The notes: generated from the letters alone by a model not told the origin. A stretch of 64,000 nucleotides of DNA from Fodinibacter sp963763015 (GCA_963763015.1 CAVXML010000007.1:434001-498000); one strand, 5' to 3'. Positions 14,597 to 23,681 are shown, numbered from the stretch's first letter. Made by a program: numbers and translations.

Positions 14597-16627
14597 ATGA
14601 GCGAGTACCCCCACCTCCTGGCGCCTCTGGACCTCGGACACCTCACCCTTCCCAACCGGGTCGTCATGGGCTCGATGCACACGGGGATGGAGGACCACGC
14701 GAGCCACTTCCCGAAGCTGGCGGCCTACTTCGCAGAACGGGCCCGGGGCGGCGCGGCCCTCATGGTCACCGGCGGCTATGCGCCGAACATCGAGGGAACG
14801 CTCTACCCGATGGCGTCGAAGCTCACGACGAGGCGGGAGGCGCGACAGCACCGGCAGGTCACGTCAGCGGTGCACGAGGCAGGTGGCCTCATCGCGCTGC
14901 AGATCCTCCACGCGGGCCGCTACTCGTACACGCCGTGGTGCGTGTCCGCGTCCTCCATCAAGAGCCCGATCTCGAGGTTCCGCCCCCGTGCCCTGTCGGA
15001 CCGCGGCGTCCGCCGGCAGGTCCGGTCCTTCGCCCGTGCCGCACGGCTGGCGCGGGAGGCCGGTTACGACGGCGTCGAGGTCATGGGCTCCGAGGGCTAC
15101 CTCGTCAACCAGTTCCTGGCCCCCCGGACCAACCACCGCACCGACCGCTGGGGCGGCTCGCCCGAGAACCGGCGCCGATTCGCCGTCGAGACCGTCCGGG
15201 CGGTGCGTGACGCCGTCGGGACCGACTTCATCGTCATCTACCGCATCTCGGTGCTCGACCTCGTCGAGGACGGCCAGACGTGGGACGAGGTGACCGCGCT
15301 GGCCCGCGAGGTCGAGGCCGCGGGGGCGAGCATCCTCAACCTGGGGATCGGCTGGCACGAGGCGCGGGTCCCGACGATCGTCACCTCCGTGCCCCGCGCC
15401 GCCTTCACCTCGTACGCCGCACGCCTCAAGGAGCACGTGTCGGTGCCGGTCGTCGCGACGAACCGGATCAACATGCCCGAGGTCGCGGAGTCCGTCCTGG
15501 CCGAGGGCGGCGCCGACCTCGTCTCGTTGGCGCGCCCCTTCCTCGCCGACCCGGAGTGGGTCCGCAAGTCCGCGGAGTCCCGGGCCGACGAGATCAACAC
15601 GTGCATCGCGTGCAACCAGGCCTGCCTCGACCACACCTTCGTGAGCAAGCGGGCCACGTGCCTGGTCAACCCGCGCGCCGGCCACGAGACAGAGCTGGTC
15701 CTCGGACCGACCCGGACCGTCAAGAAGGTCGCCGTGGTCGGGGCGGGGCCCGCCGGGCTGGCGGCTGCCACCACGCTCGCCGACCGCGGCCACGAGGTGG
15801 AGCTCTTCGAGGCCCGGGACCACGTCGGCGGTCAGTTCGACATCGCGATGCGCATACCGGGCAAGGAGGAGTTCGCCGAGACCATCCGCTACTTCACCCG
15901 TCGCCTGGACCTGACCGGGGTCAAGGTGCACCTCGGGCGTCGGGTCGAGGTGGACGAGCTGGCGGCAGGCGGCTACGACGAGGTCGTCGTGGCGACCGGC
16001 GTGGAGCCGCGGATCCCGGACATCCCCGGTGTCGACCACCCCATGGTCATGACGTACGCCGAGCTCGTGCGCGGCGAGCGGACGCCGGGGTCACGGGTGG
16101 CCGTCGTCGGTGCCGGGGGCATCGGGGTCGACGTCAGCGAGTTCCTCACGACGACCCACTCCGCCACGCTCGACCTCGACGCCTGGCGCAGCGAGTGGGG
16201 AGTCGGTGACCCGGCCGAGACACGCGGTGGTGTCGCCCGGCCGCAGCCCCAGCCCAGTCCTCGGCAGGTGGTGCTGCTCCAGCGCAAGACCACCTCGATC
16301 GGCAGGGGGCTGGGCAAGACGACCGGGTGGGTGCACCGGGCGGCGCTCAAGGCCAAGGGGGTGGAGCACGTGACCGGTGTCGCGGCGTACGACCGCATCG
16401 ACGACGACGGCCTGCACGTCCGGCTCGGCCCGGACGGCGCCGAACGGCGGACCTTCGCGGTCGACACCGTGGTGCTGTGCGCGGGTCAGGAGTCGGTCCG
16501 TGGGCTGGCGGACGAGCTGGCCGAGCGGGGGGTGACGACGCACGTCATCGGCGGGGCCGACGTGGCCGTCGAGGTCGACGCCAAGCGGGCGATCCGGCAG
16601 GCGACGGAGCTCGCGGCCGGCATCTGA
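14597..16627 (+). CDS. fadH: NADPH-dependent 2,4-dienoyl-CoA reductase family flavoenzyme
   Basis: 676 residues, standard length. An N-terminal old-yellow-enzyme FMN barrel (about 1-340) is followed by the 4Fe-4S ligand cluster CIACNQACLD...C (about 335-355), then an FAD/NAD(P) module beginning with VAVVGAGPAGLAAATTLADRG and a second dinucleotide fold at VAVVGAGGIGVDVSEF. It reduces 2,4-dienoyl-CoA during oxidation of unsaturated fatty acids. ATG 14597 has GAGGAAGG upstream. It pairs functionally with the thiolase elsewhere in the window. Confidence 0.92.
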   Translation: MSEYPHLLAPLDLGHLTLPNRVVMGSMHTGMEDHASHFPKLAAYFAERARGGAALMVTGGYAPNIEGTLYPMASKLTTRREARQHRQVTSAVHEAGGLIALQILHAGRYSYTPWCVSASSIKSPISRFRPRALSDRGVRRQVRSFARAARLAREAGYDGVEVMGSEGYLVNQFLAPRTNHRTDRWGGSPENRRRFAVETVRAVRDAVGTDFIVIYRISVLDLVEDGQTWDEVTALAREVEAAGASILNLGIGWHEARVPTIVTSVPRAAFTSYAARLKEHVSVPVVATNRINMPEVAESVLAEGGADLVSLARPFLADPEWVRKSAESRADEINTCIACNQACLDHTFVSKRATCLVNPRAGHETELVLGPTRTVKKVAVVGAGPAGLAAATTLADRGHEVELFEARDHVGGQFDIAMRIPGKEEFAETIRYFTRRLDLTGVKVHLGRRVEVDELAAGGYDEVVVATGVEPRIPDIPGVDHPMVMTYAELVRGERTPGSRVAVVGAGGIGVDVSEFLTTTHSATLDLDAWRSEWGVGDPAETRGGVARPQPQPSPRQVVLLQRKTTSIGRGLGKTTGWVHRAALKAKGVEHVTGVAAYDRIDDDGLHVRLGPDGAERRTFAVDTVVLCAGQESVRGLADELAERGVTTHVIGGADVAVEVDAKRAIRQATELAAGI

Positions 16628-16710
16628 CCCGGTCGACCCGGTGGTGGTTTCGCGGCGGCGCGTCCACAGGGGCGGGCCGACGGCGACCGCGCTTCCGCCA
16701 CGGCGCGCAC

Positions 16711-16769
16711 TCGAGCGAGCAGGACATGCCCGGGATCCTCGGTTTCCCCGGAGTGTCCTGCTCGCTCGA
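16711..16769. terminator. Long perfect inverted repeat between fadH and msrA
   Basis: Arms of 16 bases, TCGAGCGAGCAGGACA (16711-16726) and TGTCCTGCTCGCTCGA (16754-16769), are exactly complementary around a 27-base loop that holds a further CCGGG/CCCGG pairing. Lying between convergent genes it could stop transcription from both sides. The rest of 16628-16856 shows nothing else. Confidence 0.6.
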
Positions 16770-16856
16770 CCGGTGAGGGCGGCGGTGGCTCCGAGCCCTC
16801 GGGCCGTGCCCCCGCGGGCGAGGCCCGGCTGCCTCTGCCCCACGCCTCGACGCGAC

Positions 16857-17552
16857 TCAGGCCGGCGGGGCGATCTCGGTCTGGGCCGGGAGGTTCGCCA
16901 CGCCGACGGGGCAGGTCAGACCGTTGGGCCCGTGGTTGCAGTATCCGCCCGGGTTCTTGTGCAGGTACTGCTGGTGGTAGTCCTCGGCGTACCAGAAGGG
17001 ACCAGCATCCGTGGCCGGCCGCAGCTCCGTGGTGATCGCGCCGCGCCCGGCCCGGGTGAGCACGTCCTGGAAGGCGCTGAACGTCGCCCGGGCGGCCGCC
17101 TCCTGGGCCGGCGTGGTCCAGTAGATCGCGGAGCGGTAGGCCGTGCCGACGTCGTTGCCCTGCCGGTTGCCCTGGGTGGGGTCGTGGTTCTCCCAGAAGG
17201 CCTTGAGCAGCAGCTCGGGGGAGGTCACGGACGGGTCGTAGGCGACGAGCACCGCCTCGGCGTGCCCGGTGCGCCCGGTGCAGGTCTCCTCGTAGGTGGG
17301 GTTGGGCGTGAGGCCCCCCATGTAGCCCGCCGCGGTCGTCACGACGCCGGGCAACCTCCAGAAGATCCGCTCGGCGCCCCAGAAGCAGCCCATGGCCACG
17401 TAGAGCACCTCGGTGCCCTCCGGCCACGGACCCTCGAGCGGCGTTCCGAGCACCTCGTGCGTGGTGGGCACGCGGAACAACCGGTGCTCCCGACCGGGCA
17501 GGGCCTCGTCGGGGGTGGGCAGGGTCGTCGTGGCTCGCGATCCGAACAGCAT
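16857..17552 (-). CDS. msrA: peptide-methionine (S)-S-oxide reductase
   Basis: 231 residues. Catalytic Cys56 is in YVAMGCFWGAERIF, followed by the family motifs GYMGG, GHAEAVLVAYDP and FWENHDPTQGNRQGNDVGTAYRS; a C-terminal GGYCNHGP supplies the resolving Cys. It repairs methionine-S-sulfoxide in oxidised proteins using thioredoxin. The extended N-terminus is normal for actinobacterial MsrA. ATG 17552 is the likely start; upstream in-frame codons would extend into the divergent metB promoter region. Confidence 0.95.
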   Translation of the reverse strand: MLFGSRATTTLPTPDEALPGREHRLFRVPTTHEVLGTPLEGPWPEGTEVLYVAMGCFWGAERIFWRLPGVVTTAAGYMGGLTPNPTYEETCTGRTGHAEAVLVAYDPSVTSPELLLKAFWENHDPTQGNRQGNDVGTAYRSAIYWTTPAQEAAARATFSAFQDVLTRAGRGAITTELRPATDAGPFWYAEDYHQQYLHKNPGGYCNHGPNGLTCPVGVANLPAQTEIAPPA

Positions 17553-17606
17553 GTCCGTCCCAACGCCCGGAGCACCCGGCATCATCCCCGGCGCCGCACC
17601 ACGGCA

Positions 17607-17612
17607 TACCCT
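17607..17612 (+). promoter_or_regulatory. -10 element of metB (leaderless)
   Basis: TACCCT is followed by seven bases and ATG 17620, favouring this ATG over the GTG six bases upstream. Confidence 0.55.
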
Positions 17613-17619
17613 CGTGCCC

Positions 17620-18798
17620 ATGACCCTCGACAACCTCGGCTTCTCCTCGCGTGCGATCCATGCGGGCCAGGAGCCGGACCCGACGACCGGCGCCGTCATC
17701 GTCCCGATCCACCAGGTCAGCACCTACAAGCAGGACGGCATCGGCGGCCTCCGCGGCGGCTACGAGTACTCCCGCTCGGCGAACCCCACTCGCACGGCGC
17801 TCGAGGAGTGCATCGCGGCGCTCGAAGGGGGTGAGCGAGGGTTTGCGTTCGCCAGCGGGCTCGCCGGCGAGGATGCCGTGCTGCGCGCGCTCCTGGCGCC
17901 CGGCGACCACGTTGTGGTCCCCTCCGACGCCTACGGCGGCACCTACCGGCTGTTCGACCAGGTGGTCCGGCCCTGGGGGGTGGAGCACTCGGTCGGCACC
18001 ATCGCGGACGTCGAGTCGATCCGTGCGGCGATCCGCCCCGAGACCCGGATGGTGTGGGTGGAGACCCCGACCAACCCGCTGCTCGGCATCGCCGACATCC
18101 AGGCCATCGCCGCGGTGACGCACGAGGCAGGGGCCCTGCTCGTCGTCGACAACACCTTCGCCTCGCCCTACCTCCAGCAACCCATCGCCCTCGGCGCCGA
18201 CGTCGTCGTCCACTCGACGACCAAGTACGCCGGCGGCCACAGCGACGTCGTGGGGGGTGCCGTCGTCGTCGCCCGCGGTGCGGTGACGCGGGACGGCGTG
18301 AGCGTCGCCGAGCGAGTGGCCTTCCACCAGAACGCGATGGGCGCGGTGGCCGGCCCCTTCGACTCCTGGCTGGTGCTCCGGGGCCTGAAGACCCTGGCGG
18401 TGCGCATGGAGCGCCACTGCGACAACGCCGAGGTCGTCGTCGAGTTCCTCCGCTCCCACCCGGGGGTCACGGCGGTGCACTACCCGGGCCTCGCCGACCA
18501 TCCCAACCACGACGTCGCGGCGCGCCAGATGACGCGCTTCGGCGGCATGGTGGCGTTCCGCGTCCGCGGCGGCGAGGACGTCGCCACGAAGGTCTGCGCG
18601 GAGACCCAGCTCTGGACCCTCGCCGAGTCCCTGGGCGGCATCGAGTCGCTCATCGAGCACCCGGGCCGGATGACCCACGCGTCCGTCACCGGCACCGAGC
18701 TCGAGGTGCCGGCCGACCTGATCCGCCTCTCCGTCGGCATCGAGGACGTCGAGGACCTCGTCGACGACCTCGGCCAGGCGCTCGACCGGCTCACCTGA
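17620..18798 (+). CDS. metB: cystathionine gamma-synthase
   Basis: 392 residues, Cys/Met-metabolism PLP family. The PLP Lys202 is in HSTTKYAGGHSDVVGG; other landmarks are GYEYSRSANPTRTALE near residue 50 and a VDNTFASPYLQQP strand near residue 178. It makes cystathionine from an O-acylhomoserine and cysteine, or may act as a gamma-lyase; the two activities cannot be told apart by eye. With cbs it completes transsulfuration. The next gene starts four bases after the stop. Confidence 0.92.
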   Translation: MTLDNLGFSSRAIHAGQEPDPTTGAVIVPIHQVSTYKQDGIGGLRGGYEYSRSANPTRTALEECIAALEGGERGFAFASGLAGEDAVLRALLAPGDHVVVPSDAYGGTYRLFDQVVRPWGVEHSVGTIADVESIRAAIRPETRMVWVETPTNPLLGIADIQAIAAVTHEAGALLVVDNTFASPYLQQPIALGADVVVHSTTKYAGGHSDVVGGAVVVARGAVTRDGVSVAERVAFHQNAMGAVAGPFDSWLVLRGLKTLAVRMERHCDNAEVVVEFLRSHPGVTAVHYPGLADHPNHDVAARQMTRFGGMVAFRVRGGEDVATKVCAETQLWTLAESLGGIESLIEHPGRMTHASVTGTELEVPADLIRLSVGIEDVEDLVDDLGQALDRLT

Positions 18799-18802
18799 CC
18801 TC

Positions 18803-20134
18803 GTGCCGGCCGTCCTGTGCGTCGACGTCGGGTCGACGTTCACCAAGGCGGTGCTCGTCGACGTCACCAGCGGCGGCGTCCTCGGCACCGCGAGCGCCCC
18901 GACGACCGTGGCCACCGACGTCATGGACGGTGTGGATGCCGTGCGCGCCTCCCTCGCCCACCACGGCGAGCCCCACGAGGTGCTCCTGTGCTCCAGCGCC
19001 GGAGGTGGGCTGCGCCTGGCGGTGGTCGGGTACGAGCGCGAGGTGACTGCCGAGGCGGGGTTCCGGGTCGGCCTCTCGGCCGGGGCGAAGGTCGTGCACG
19101 TGGCCACGGGTCCGATGACCGGTGCCGACGTGATGGCACTGCGCTCGGCCGCACCGGACCTGGTGCTGCTCGTCGGGGGAACCGACGGAGGCAACGCCGA
19201 CGTGCTGCTGCACAACGCCGAGCGCCTCGCGAGGAACCGGATCGCGGCTCCCGTCGTCGTCGCGGGCAACGCCGAGGCGGCCCCCGCGGTGACGCGCCTG
19301 CTGAGCGGCACGGGCCGCCGGTTCGTCGTGGCGGACAACGTGCTTCCCCGCATCGGGGTCGTGGCGCCGGACTCGGCGCGCTCCGCCATCCGGGAGGCCT
19401 TCCTGCGCCACGTCATCGGTGGCAAGGGCCTCTCGCGGGGGCGGGGCTTCGCCGACCTCGTCCGGGCCGCCACCCCGGATGCCGTGCTCGGCGGAGTCGA
19501 GGTGCTGGCCGAGCACGTGGGTGGGGACGTGCTCGTCGTGGACGTGGGCGGGGCGACCACCGACGTCTACTCGGTGATCACGCCGCGCGGGGAGGACGCC
19601 ACGATCGAGCGCGAGGTCGTGGGCACGCTCTGGCACGCGCGCACGGTGGAGGCCGACCTCGGGATGCGCTGGAACGCCGACGGCGTGGTGGAGGCGGCAC
19701 GCCGTGAGCGACTGCCGCTCGACGCGGCGACCCGCCGTTGGGCCGGCCGCCTGGTCTCCGAGCCGGGGCACCTCGCGACGACCGACGCACAGTGGCGAGC
19801 CGAGGAGGAGCTGGCGGGCACGGCGGCGGTGGTCGGCGTGCGGCGGCACGGCAGGCCCGCCCACCCGGCCGAGAGGCCACGGCCGCTGGCGGAGGTCGCG
19901 CTCGTCGTCGGGTCCGGAGGCGTCCTGCGCCACGCGCCGGAGGGGCTGGCGGGGCGGGTGCTCGCCAGGGTCACCGGGGACCACGGCGGCGGGTGGCGTG
20001 TCCCCGGTTCGGCACGCCCGCGCGTGGACACGGCATCCGTGCTGTTCGCGGTGGGCCTGCTCGTCGACGGGCACCCGGCTGCGGCGGGCATGCTCGCCGA
20101 CACCCTCAGCAGGGGCCCTACGGTGGTGTCGTGA
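18803..20134 (+). CDS. GlmL/MutL-family ATPase (glutamate mutase-type reactivase), orphan
   Basis: 443 residues. The ASKHA-fold phosphate loops are VLCVDVGSTFTKAVLVDV at the N-terminus and VLVVDVGGATTDVYSVI near residue 240, and LVLLVGGTDGGNADVLLHNA near residue 120 is characteristic of the glutamate-mutase L family. GlmL is thought to reactivate adenosylcobalamin-dependent glutamate mutase; neither mutase subunit gene is nearby. GTG 18803 lies four bases after metB, and the stop overlaps the next gene (GTGA), so it sits in a metB transcript. Confidence 0.85.
   Translation: MPAVLCVDVGSTFTKAVLVDVTSGGVLGTASAPTTVATDVMDGVDAVRASLAHHGEPHEVLLCSSAGGGLRLAVVGYEREVTAEAGFRVGLSAGAKVVHVATGPMTGADVMALRSAAPDLVLLVGGTDGGNADVLLHNAERLARNRIAAPVVVAGNAEAAPAVTRLLSGTGRRFVVADNVLPRIGVVAPDSARSAIREAFLRHVIGGKGLSRGRGFADLVRAATPDAVLGGVEVLAEHVGGDVLVVDVGGATTDVYSVITPRGEDATIEREVVGTLWHARTVEADLGMRWNADGVVEAARRERLPLDAATRRWAGRLVSEPGHLATTDAQWRAEEELAGTAAVVGVRRHGRPAHPAERPRPLAEVALVVGSGGVLRHAPEGLAGRVLARVTGDHGGGWRVPGSARPRVDTASVLFAVGLLVDGHPAAAGMLADTLSRGPTVVS
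20119..20124 (+). promoter_or_regulatory. Internal -10 element inside the GlmL-like gene
   Basis: TACGGT followed by six bases and GTG 20131. It would let the aminotransferase be transcribed independently of the upstream operon. Confidence 0.45.
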
Positions 20135-21183
20135 CCACTCCGTGGCCCTGGGCGGCCGAGTTCGACGCGGACGGCCCGTACCTCAACACCGCCACGCTGG
20201 GACTCCCGCCCCGTCAGACCCTCGCCGCGATCGGCGCCGCCCTGGAGCAGTGGCGGCGGGGCACCGCGCACCCGCCCGAGTACGACGCGGTGATCACGCG
20301 GGCTCGGGAGGCGTTCGCCCGGCTGGTGCACGTGCCGGCCTCCACGGTCGCCATCGGGGCCCAGGTGTCGCCGCTGGTCGCACTGGTGGCGGCCACGGTG
20401 CCCGACGGGGGTACGGTGCTCGTGCCCCAGGGCGAGTTCACGAGCGTGACGTTCCCCTTCCTGGCCCAGTCGGCGCGGGGTGTCAGGGTGGTCGAGGCCC
20501 CGCTCGCCGAGCTCGCCGAGCACGTCGACGGCTCGACGACCCTCGTCGCCGCCTCCGCGGTGCAGTCCTCGGACGGTTCCGTCGGCCCCCTCGCGGCGGT
20601 GGAGGCGGCCTGCGCGCGCCACGGCATCGAGATGCTGGTCGACCTCACCCAGGCGACGGGGTGGCTGGACGTCGACGCGAGCCGGTTCGGCTACACGGTG
20701 TGCGGGGCCTACAAGTGGCTGCTCTCCCCGCGCGGGACCGCCTTCCTCACGGTGCGACCCGACCTGCTCGACGGGGTCCTGCCCGCGGCAGCCGGGTGGT
20801 ACGCCGGGGACGACCCCTGGGCGTCCATCTACGGGTCACCGCTGCGGCTGGCGCCCGATGCCCGCAGGCTCGACATCTCGCCCGCGTGGCACGCCTGGAT
20901 CGGCACGGCGGCCTCGCTCGACCTCCTCGAGCAGGTGGGCATCGACGCGCTGGGCCGGCACGCGGTCGCCGTCGAGGCCGCCTTCGCCGAGGCAGCGGAC
21001 CTCCCACCGGCCGGCCGGGCGTTGCGGGCGCTGTCCGCGGACGCCGAGGTCCCGCGGCTGCTCGCGGAGCACCGGGTGGCCGCCGCGGAGCGCGCGGGAC
21101 GGCTCCGGGTGTCGTTCCACGTCAGCACGACGGAGGAGGAGGCGGCCCTGGTCGGCCGGGTCCTCCGAGGTCACGTCGGCTGA
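20131..21183 (+). CDS. aminotransferase class V / cysteine desulfurase-like PLP enzyme
   Basis: 350 residues. The PLP Lys195 is in VCGAYKWLLSPRG, preceded by the cofactor-binding Asp in MLVDLTQATGWLDVD (about 168-182). The N-terminal YLNTATLGLPPRQTL is the substrate-channel segment of this subgroup, which is more like kynureninase/isopenicillin-epimerase-type proteins than IscS: no catalytic Cys loop is apparent. Substrate unknown. It overlaps the GlmL-like gene by GTGA and may also have its own leaderless promoter. Confidence 0.85.
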   Translation: MTTPWPWAAEFDADGPYLNTATLGLPPRQTLAAIGAALEQWRRGTAHPPEYDAVITRAREAFARLVHVPASTVAIGAQVSPLVALVAATVPDGGTVLVPQGEFTSVTFPFLAQSARGVRVVEAPLAELAEHVDGSTTLVAASAVQSSDGSVGPLAAVEAACARHGIEMLVDLTQATGWLDVDASRFGYTVCGAYKWLLSPRGTAFLTVRPDLLDGVLPAAAGWYAGDDPWASIYGSPLRLAPDARRLDISPAWHAWIGTAASLDLLEQVGIDALGRHAVAVEAAFAEAADLPPAGRALRALSADAEVPRLLAEHRVAAAERAGRLRVSFHVSTTEEEAALVGRVLRGHVG

Positions 21184-21193
21184 GAGCCCTCGC

Positions 21194-22102
21194 TCAGGAC
21201 CCGTCGACGCGGACGATGGCGTAGGGGGCGGGCGGCGCGGTGCCGAACAGGGCGTTGACCGCGTAGAGGGTGCCGCCGAAGGCGGCGATCGTCGTGGGAA
21301 CGGCGAAGTCCGGGTCGGTCAGGGTGGCCGTGAGCCGCGCGGTCGTGAGGTCCGGGGAGAGTCGGAGGACGGCGACCTGGTTGAGCCGGTTGCGCACCAC
21401 TGACAGCGTGCGACCCTGCAGCAGGATGCCGTCACCCGCCGTGAGCGACGTGTCCGCGGCCACGGCGGTGGCGACGCCGGTCTCCGCGTCGACGGCGTAC
21501 ACCACCCCGACCGTGCTGTTGACGACGAGGAGCGTGCGCCCGTCCGGGGTCGCGGCGATGCCGTTGGCGTTGAAGCCGTCAACCTGCTGCCACTCGCCGG
21601 TCAGTGGCACCGCCTCGGGGTCCCCGCTCGGCTGGCCGGCGTGCAGCGGCAGGCGGTAGAGCACCGCGTTGGAGGAGTCGGTGAACCAGGCCGCGTCGGA
21701 TGTGACGACCACGTCGTTGATGAAGCAGGAGCCGGCGCCACACAGCTGGTAGGTCTCGACCTCGTCGCCCGTCCGTGCGTCGTAGACGTAGGCCATGCCG
21801 GTCGGGCCCCCGGCCACGAACAACAGGCCGTTGGAGTACTTCAGGCCCACCGCCACCCGCCCGTCGCCGCCCTCGACGAGGACCGAGCCCTCGCCGGTGC
21901 GCAGGTCGCCGGCCCACACGGCTCCGGTGGCGAGCGAGCCCGCGTAGACCATGGTGCCGGGGCCGGTCGCGATGCCCTCGGCCTGCCAGGTGTCGGGGAG
22001 GGAGATGACGTCGGGGAACGGCTGGGCCACCGCAGCCGAGGTGGTGGCGAGTCCCAGCACGGTGGCTGCGGCGACGGCGGAGGCGGTCCGGAGGAGTCCC
22101 AT
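21194..22102 (-). CDS. secreted beta-propeller protein (ScyD/ScyE or SMP-30-like)
   Basis: 302 residues. A signal peptide (MGLLRTASAVAAATVLG..., hydrophobic to about 30, Ala-Gln cleavage region) is followed by repeated beta-strand blades with patterns such as GPGTMVYAGSLATGAVWAGD and ANGIAATPDGRTLLVVNSTVG. The blades resemble the ScyD/ScyE and gluconolactonase-like propellers. No catalytic metal site can be assigned. A -10 hexamer seven bases before ATG 22102 supports this start. It is convergent with the aminotransferase. Confidence 0.75.
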   Translation of the reverse strand: MGLLRTASAVAAATVLGLATTSAAVAQPFPDVISLPDTWQAEGIATGPGTMVYAGSLATGAVWAGDLRTGEGSVLVEGGDGRVAVGLKYSNGLLFVAGGPTGMAYVYDARTGDEVETYQLCGAGSCFINDVVVTSDAAWFTDSSNAVLYRLPLHAGQPSGDPEAVPLTGEWQQVDGFNANGIAATPDGRTLLVVNSTVGVVYAVDAETGVATAVAADTSLTAGDGILLQGRTLSVVRNRLNQVAVLRLSPDLTTARLTATLTDPDFAVPTTIAAFGGTLYAVNALFGTAPPAPYAIVRVDGS

Positions 22103-22109
22103 ACCGGAA

Positions 22110-22115
22110 ATGGTA
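22110..22115 (-). promoter_or_regulatory. -10 element of the propeller gene (leaderless)
   Basis: On the minus strand TACCAT, seven bases, then ATG 22102. Confidence 0.55.
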
Positions 22116-22264
22116 GGTCGGTCGGCCCCGGTGTGGCTGTCCACGGATCGGCGAATGGGCAGGGTTGGACAGGCGGTTCCGACGCTCGGGGGAGTGGCCG
22201 GCGTCGCTCGCGGCCGGGGCGGGACGACGGTCGGCGACAGAAGACCTGTGTCGGAGGTCACATC

Positions 22265-22270
22265 TAGGCT
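22265..22270 (+). promoter_or_regulatory. -10 element of the VOC/ABC operon (leaderless)
   Basis: TAGGCT, seven bases, then ATG 22278. Confidence 0.6.
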
Positions 22271-22277
22271 TGACCTC

Positions 22278-22694
22278 ATGAGTGAAGACATGGCTCCCCG
22301 GACCCGACCCGTTCTCGACCTCGTGGTCCTCGACTGCCCCGACGCGCGTGCCCTCGGCGCGTTCTACGCCGAGGTGCTCGGGTGGGAGGTGGAGGAGGGC
22401 TCGGACGACGACTGGGTGACCCTGGTGCCACCCGGCGGTGGCACCTCGTGGGAGCGGCCGCCCGGGGCGCCGTCCCTGGCGTTCCAGCGCATCGAGGACT
22501 TCGTCACGCCGACGTGGCCCGGTGGCGAACACCCCCAGCAGTTCCACCTCGACCTCCAGGTGCCCGACCTCGAGGAGGGTGAGCGCCTCGTGCTCGAGGC
22601 GGGGGCCCGCCGACACGACGTCCAGCCCTCGGAGAACGGTGGCTTCGTCGTCTACCTCGACCCCGCAGGACACCCGTTCTGCCTCGTCCGATGA
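22278..22694 (+). CDS. VOC (glyoxalase/bleomycin-resistance fold) protein
   Basis: 138 residues, two beta-alpha-beta-beta-beta modules. DLVVLDCPDARALGAFYAEVLGW begins the first, and QQFHLDLQVPDLEEGERLVLEAGA the second, ending in VYLDPAGHPFCLVR. His in the second module and the terminal Asp/His are plausible metal ligands. These proteins include resistance proteins and dioxygenases; here it is the first gene of an operon with a DrrAB-type exporter (ATGA overlap), which suggests a detoxification role. Confidence 0.82.
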   Translation: MSEDMAPRTRPVLDLVVLDCPDARALGAFYAEVLGWEVEEGSDDDWVTLVPPGGGTSWERPPGAPSLAFQRIEDFVTPTWPGGEHPQQFHLDLQVPDLEEGERLVLEAGARRHDVQPSENGGFVVYLDPAGHPFCLVR

Positions 22695-23681
22695 GCGGGC
22701 CGGCGATCGAGGCGGTCGGCCTCGTCAAGAACGTTCGGCGAGTTCACGGCGGTCGACGACGTGAGCTTCTCGGTCCCCACGGGCACGGTCTTCTCCATGC
22801 TCGGCCCGAACGGCGCCGGCAAGACGACCACGGTCCGGATGATGACCACGCTGTCCGTCCCCACGAGCGGCACCGCGCGGGTCGCGGGGTTCGACGTCGT
22901 CGCCGACCCGGACGCCGTCCGGCACCGCATGGGCCTCACGGCGCAGTCGGCCACGGTCGACGAGCTGCTCACCGGCCGCGAGAACCTCCGTCTCATCGGT
23001 GACCTCTACGGCCTGGACCGCGCCCTGGTGAGGAGGTCGACCGACGAGCTGCTCGAGCGGTTCTCGCTCACGGATGCCGCGGGCAAGGTGGTCAAGGACT
23101 ACTCGGGTGGGATGCGGCGCCGGCTCGACCTCGCGGCCAGCCTCATCGCCACCCCGCCGGTCCTCTTCCTCGACGAGCCCACCACCGGGCTCGACCCGCG
23201 GAGCCGGGTCGAGCTGTGGGGGGTGCTCCGCGACCTCGTGCGCGACGGCACGACCCTGTTCCTCACGACGCAGTACCTCGACGAGGCCGACCAGCTCGCA
23301 GATCGGATCGTCGTGGTCGACCACGGCCGGATCATCGCCGAGGGCACCCCGCTCCAGCTGAAGGACCAGTCCGGCCGGGCCAGCCTCGTGGTCACGGTGA
23401 GCCGCGTCGGTGATGTCGACGCCGCCGTGGACATCGTGCGCGCCGAGGTGGGCGAGATCCACGTCGACAGGGACGCGAGGCACATCACGGCGCCGGCCGA
23501 GGGCGTTGCCGCCCTGACCCGGATCGCGGCTCGCCTCCAGGAGGCCGGCATCGAGCTCGACGACATCGGGCTCCAGCGGCCGAGCCTCGACGACGTCTTC
23601 CTCAGCCTCACCGGACACCGGGCCGAGGCCGAGCAGGGCGACGCCCAGAACCGCGACGAGCTGACGGAGGCCCGACGATGA
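22691..23681 (+). CDS. DrrA-type ABC transporter ATP-binding protein, apparent frameshift
   Basis: Start ATG 22691 overlaps the VOC stop (ATGA), but after codon 13 (AAG at 22727-22729) one extra A shifts the frame. Removing it gives the normal VGLVKTFGEFTAVDDVSFS and a 329-residue protein; the unbroken part alone starts at GTG 22761 (306 residues). Downstream are Walker A GPNGAGKTTT, signature YSGGMRRRLDLAASL, Walker B VLFLDEPTTGLD and the DrrA-type TQYLDEADQLAD. It should energise the permease overlapping by ATGA. Either a sequencing error or a real mutation; re-initiation at 22761 would lose the first strand and the A-loop. Confidence 0.8.

Noticed and set aside
22761..23681. Start of the DrrA-type ATPase at GTG 22761
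   Set aside because: It would drop the conserved first strand and the A-loop residues, and ignores the ATGA-coupled ATG at 22691 that reads family-like residues up to the extra base.
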